Shown here: positions 5,912-7,541 of the stretch, one piece after another | How positions within the stretch are numbered: the stretch's first letter is position 1 | Layout of the letters: every line of letters begins with the position of its first letter | Source: an uncultured Clostridia bacterium | GTDB taxonomy: Bacteria > Bacillota > Clostridia > Lachnospirales > Lachnospiraceae | Assembly: GCA_945622055.1 (NCBI GenBank) | Contig: CALZBV010000121.1 | Location: 1 to 7,541, forward strand | Reading direction: 5' to 3' | Length of the DNA stretch: 7,541 nt | Notes under the pieces: model-generated | What the model saw: only the letters and a program-made list of their open reading frames with translations | What the model was told of the DNA's origin: nothing | Databases searched by the model: none | Translations under genes and position numbers: made by a program

Positions 5912-6616
5912 ATGATAAGAAAAATCATTCGTATTGATGAAGAAAAATGCAATGGCTGTGGAGTTTGTGCCACGGCCTGCCATGAGGGGGCGATTGATAT
6001 CGTAGACGGAAAAGCAAAGCTTGTAAGAGAACATTTCTGTGACGGCTTTGGCGATTGTCTTCCGGCTTGCCCTACCAGAGCAATCTCGTTTGAGGAAAGG
6101 GAAGCACCGGAATATGATGAAAAGGCGGTGGAAGAAGCAAAGCGTCAGAAGAGCGGGGGTGCAAAAACGGCAGCACATCAGTGTCCGGGTGCTGCAATGC
6201 GTGAGATGAATCGTGCTACCAAAGCGCCGGTGCAGACGGCCTCGGAGACCTCTGAGCTTTTGAACTGGCCGGTTCAGATAAAGCTTGCACCTGTTTGTGC
6301 ACCGTATTTTGACGGTGCGAAGCTTTTGATTGCTGCAGACTGTGCGGCATATGCGTATGCGTCGTTTCACCGGGATTTCATTCGAAATAAGGTAACATTA
6401 ATTGGTTGTCCGAAGCTGGATGATATTGATTACAGTGAGAAGCTTACGGAAATATTTAAGAAGAATGAGATTACGTCTGTGACGGTAGTCCGTATGGAGG
6501 TGCCGTGCTGCGGAGGGCTTGAGATGGCGGCAAAGAAGGCATTGCAGGCAAGCGGAAGGTTTATTCCCTGGCAGGTGGTAACGATTGGAATCGAGGGCAG
6601 CATCCTTGAACGATAG
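5912..6616 (+). CDS. Ferredoxin-like 4Fe-4S protein with cysteine-rich C-terminal domain
   Basis: The protein has 234 residues. Residues 1-60 form a bacterial dicluster ferredoxin fold. Cluster I has the full CxxCxxCxxxC set (C13, C16, C19, C23). The second set reads CDGFGDCLPACP, with C43, C49 and C53 but Phe46 where the second Cys should be, so it may hold a 3Fe-4S cluster or use another ligand. A charged linker (60-85) leads to a domain of about 145 residues with C91 (HQCPG), C129 (APVCAPYF), C144, C166 (IGCPKLDD) and C199-C200 in VPCCGG, a CCG-like element reminiscent of iron-sulfur binding in heterodisulfide reductase-type proteins. It is probably a cytoplasmic electron carrier or redox sensor; the partner is unknown. 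ATG 5912 is preferred over TTG 5906 because AAGGAG (5898-5903) is then 8 nt away. It is divergent from the Crp/Fnr gene, a pairing that suggests control by it. Confidence 0.85.
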   Translation: MIRKIIRIDEEKCNGCGVCATACHEGAIDIVDGKAKLVREHFCDGFGDCLPACPTRAISFEEREAPEYDEKAVEEAKRQKSGGAKTAAHQCPGAAMREMNRATKAPVQTASETSELLNWPVQIKLAPVCAPYFDGAKLLIAADCAAYAYASFHRDFIRNKVTLIGCPKLDDIDYSEKLTEIFKKNEITSVTVVRMEVPCCGGLEMAAKKALQASGRFIPWQVVTIGIEGSILER

Positions 6617-6652
6617 TGTAAATGTAGTGTTAAAATATTTATAGTATTTCTT

Positions 6653-6681
6653 TTTACAAACGGAACGAGTTATGGTACAAT
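6653..6681 (+). promoter_or_regulatory. Promoter of the nitroreductase gene
   Basis: A -35 TTTACA (6653-6658) and a -10 TACAAT (6676-6681) are separated by exactly 17 bp, and TG at 6673-6674 adds an extended -10. Each hexamer differs from the SigA consensus at one position. Transcription should start near 6688, giving a leader of about 68 nt. The nitroreductase can therefore be expressed separately from the ferredoxin gene 139 nt upstream, though no terminator separates them. Confidence 0.65.
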
Positions 6682-6755
6682 AGAAGACAAAGGGGCTTCT
6701 GCGAAAAATTCCAGACAGGAGAATCCCAAAGCTTACGATAAAAGGAGAAGAGATT

Positions 6756-7295
6756 ATGGAGTTTCAGGAAGTGGTATTATCCAGAAGAAGTATTCGTTCT
6801 TACAAGGAAGGCGTAAAGGTAACGGAAGCTGAAATGAAGGAAATGATTGCCTGTGCACAGCAGGCGCCCTCCTGGAAGAATTCCCAGACGGGACGTTATT
6901 ATGTGGCAACCTCTGAGACGGCAATGGCAAAGATTGCAGCAGAGGCTCTTCCGGAGTTCAATGCAGCAAATTGCAGAAATGCTTCTGCTTTGATTGTTAC
7001 GACATTTGAAAAGACACGTGCAGGCTTTACCCGTGAAGGCGTCGCAGAGAATGAGCTTGGCGATGAATGGGGCGCATATGACCTTGGCCTTCAGAATGCA
7101 CTGCTTGTATTAAAGGCCAGAGAGATGGGCTATGATACGCTGATTATGGGGATTCGTGACGGCGCTGCGCTTCGTGGCATTCTTTCCATTCCGGACAGTC
7201 AGGAGGTAGTTGCAGTCATTGCAGTAGGTAAGAGAGTGGATGACGTTGCTGCTCCGAAGAGAAAGCCGACTGAGGATGTAGCGAAGTTCTTTTAG
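6756..7295 (+). CDS. Nitroreductase-family FMN-dependent oxidoreductase
   Basis: The 179-residue protein has the nitroreductase fold. It starts with VVLSRRSIRSYKEG (6-19), whose RRSIR binds the FMN phosphate, followed by AQQAPSWKNSQ (34-44), another FMN-contacting segment. The central helix WGAYDLGLQNALLVLKAREMGYDTLIMG (105-132) forms the dimer interface, and the end has VVAVIAVGKR (151-160). Family members are cytoplasmic dimers that use NAD(P)H, or sometimes reduced ferredoxin, to reduce nitro compounds, quinones or flavins. The natural substrate is unknown. The length is on the short side of the family (about 170-220 residues). AGGAG at 6743-6747 lies 8 nt before the ATG. The ferredoxin-like gene upstream is a possible electron donor, an inference from position only. 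Confidence 0.9.
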   Translation: MEFQEVVLSRRSIRSYKEGVKVTEAEMKEMIACAQQAPSWKNSQTGRYYVATSETAMAKIAAEALPEFNAANCRNASALIVTTFEKTRAGFTREGVAENELGDEWGAYDLGLQNALLVLKAREMGYDTLIMGIRDGAALRGILSIPDSQEVVAVIAVGKRVDDVAAPKRKPTEDVAKFF

Positions 7296-7310
7296 GTTTA
7301 TTTGTTTACA

Positions 7311-7350
7311 GGGCGGTGTAGTCCGGGCACCGCCTGCAGAAATTGGCAGG
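7311..7350 (+). promoter_or_regulatory. Two adjacent hairpins in the leader of the metallophosphoesterase gene
   Basis: Hairpin A pairs GGCGGTG (7312-7318) with CACCGCC (7328-7334) around a 9-nt loop; it is GC-rich and perfect. Hairpin B pairs CCTGC (7333-7337) with GCAGG (7346-7350) around an 8-nt loop and covers the first bases of the Shine-Dalgarno AGGAGG (7348-7353). The two share bases 7333-7334, so they compete at the edge. No T-run follows hairpin A, so it is not a standard terminator. The arrangement could tune translation of the downstream gene. Confidence 0.35.
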
Positions 7351-7362
7351 AGGGCAGGAAAT

Positions 7363-7541
7363 ATGCTCATTGGGATGATATCAGACCTGCATGTTGATAT
7401 CAACAAGGATTATCCGGTTGTTGACAGGCTTTCTGAGCTTGTGCGGGAAAGCGGAGTGGAAGTGCTGCTGATTGCCGGCGATATTAGTGATAGCGCTGAG
7501 CTTACGCTTCAGACATTAAATATGCTGGAGCAGGCAACCGG
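7363..7541 (+). CDS. Calcineurin-like metallophosphoesterase, N-terminal part (partial)
   Basis: The first 59 codons are in the window and the gene runs off the right edge. They begin MLIGMISDLHVDINKDYP and contain LLIAGDISDSAE. The D8-x-H10 pair (SDLH) and G39-D40 (AGDIS) are the first two metal-binding motifs of the calcineurin-like phosphoesterase superfamily, whose members hydrolyse phosphomono- or diesters with two metal ions. The later GNHE and GHTH-type motifs would lie outside the window, so the subfamily and substrate cannot be named. AGGAGG at 7348-7353 is 9 nt before the ATG. The gene starts 67 nt after the nitroreductase stop and probably shares its transcript, with the leader hairpins between them. 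Confidence 0.85.
   Translation, partial: MLIGMISDLHVDINKDYPVVDRLSELVRESGVEVLLIAGDISDSAELTLQTLNMLEQAT

Noticed and set aside
6617..6658. TGTAAA at 6617-6622 and TTTACA at 6653-6658 as a dyad operator.
   Set aside because: The half-sites are 30 bp apart, too far for a Crp/Fnr dimer, and the second one is the -35 hexamer of the nitroreductase promoter.

Overview
The window looks like chromosomal DNA from an anaerobic, low-to-mid GC Gram-positive bacterium of the class Clostridia, probably Lachnospiraceae-like. The basis is AGGAGG-type ribosome binding sites with tight gene spacing, a Crp/Fnr regulator, ferredoxin and nitroreductase of clostridial style, and a cytoplasmic GH43 arabinosidase/xylosidase. 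The assignment is an inference from protein character; no rRNA or other marker gene is present. No tRNA, CRISPR array or mobile element was seen, and every complete gene has an intact reading frame.

Left part (1-2195): the last 30 codons of a sensor histidine kinase, then a compact operon for phosphatidylethanolamine (PE) synthesis. It holds a VTT/DedA-type membrane protein, CDP-diacylglycerol-serine phosphatidyltransferase (pssA) and phosphatidylserine decarboxylase (psd). pssA starts 15 nt after the VTT gene and psd overlaps pssA in an ATGA junction. The content matches the Bacillus subtilis pssA-ybfM-psd operon, whose DedA member (YbfM/PetA) affects PE distribution across the membrane. The natural reading is PssA making PS, Psd converting it to PE, and the VTT protein moving lipid between leaflets.

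Middle part (2297-5163): three more genes on the + strand, separated by 50-100 nt: a glycerol-1-phosphate dehydrogenase-like (EgsA/AraM) metal-dependent dehydrogenase, a cytoplasmic GH43 glycosidase, and a GNAT acetyltransferase with a C-terminal extension. No convincing terminator separates them from the PE operon. Whether the dehydrogenase belongs with lipids or with pentose use is the main open question.

Right part (5124-7541): a redox-type module. A Crp/Fnr regulator on the - strand overlaps the 3' end of the GNAT gene by 40 nt and is divergent from a multi-cysteine ferredoxin-like protein. A nitroreductase follows the ferredoxin gene behind its own well-formed promoter. The two intergenic regions of this module share an exact 10-bp word, a possible common regulatory site. 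The window ends inside a metallophosphoesterase gene whose leader can form two adjacent hairpins, one of which covers part of its ribosome binding site.
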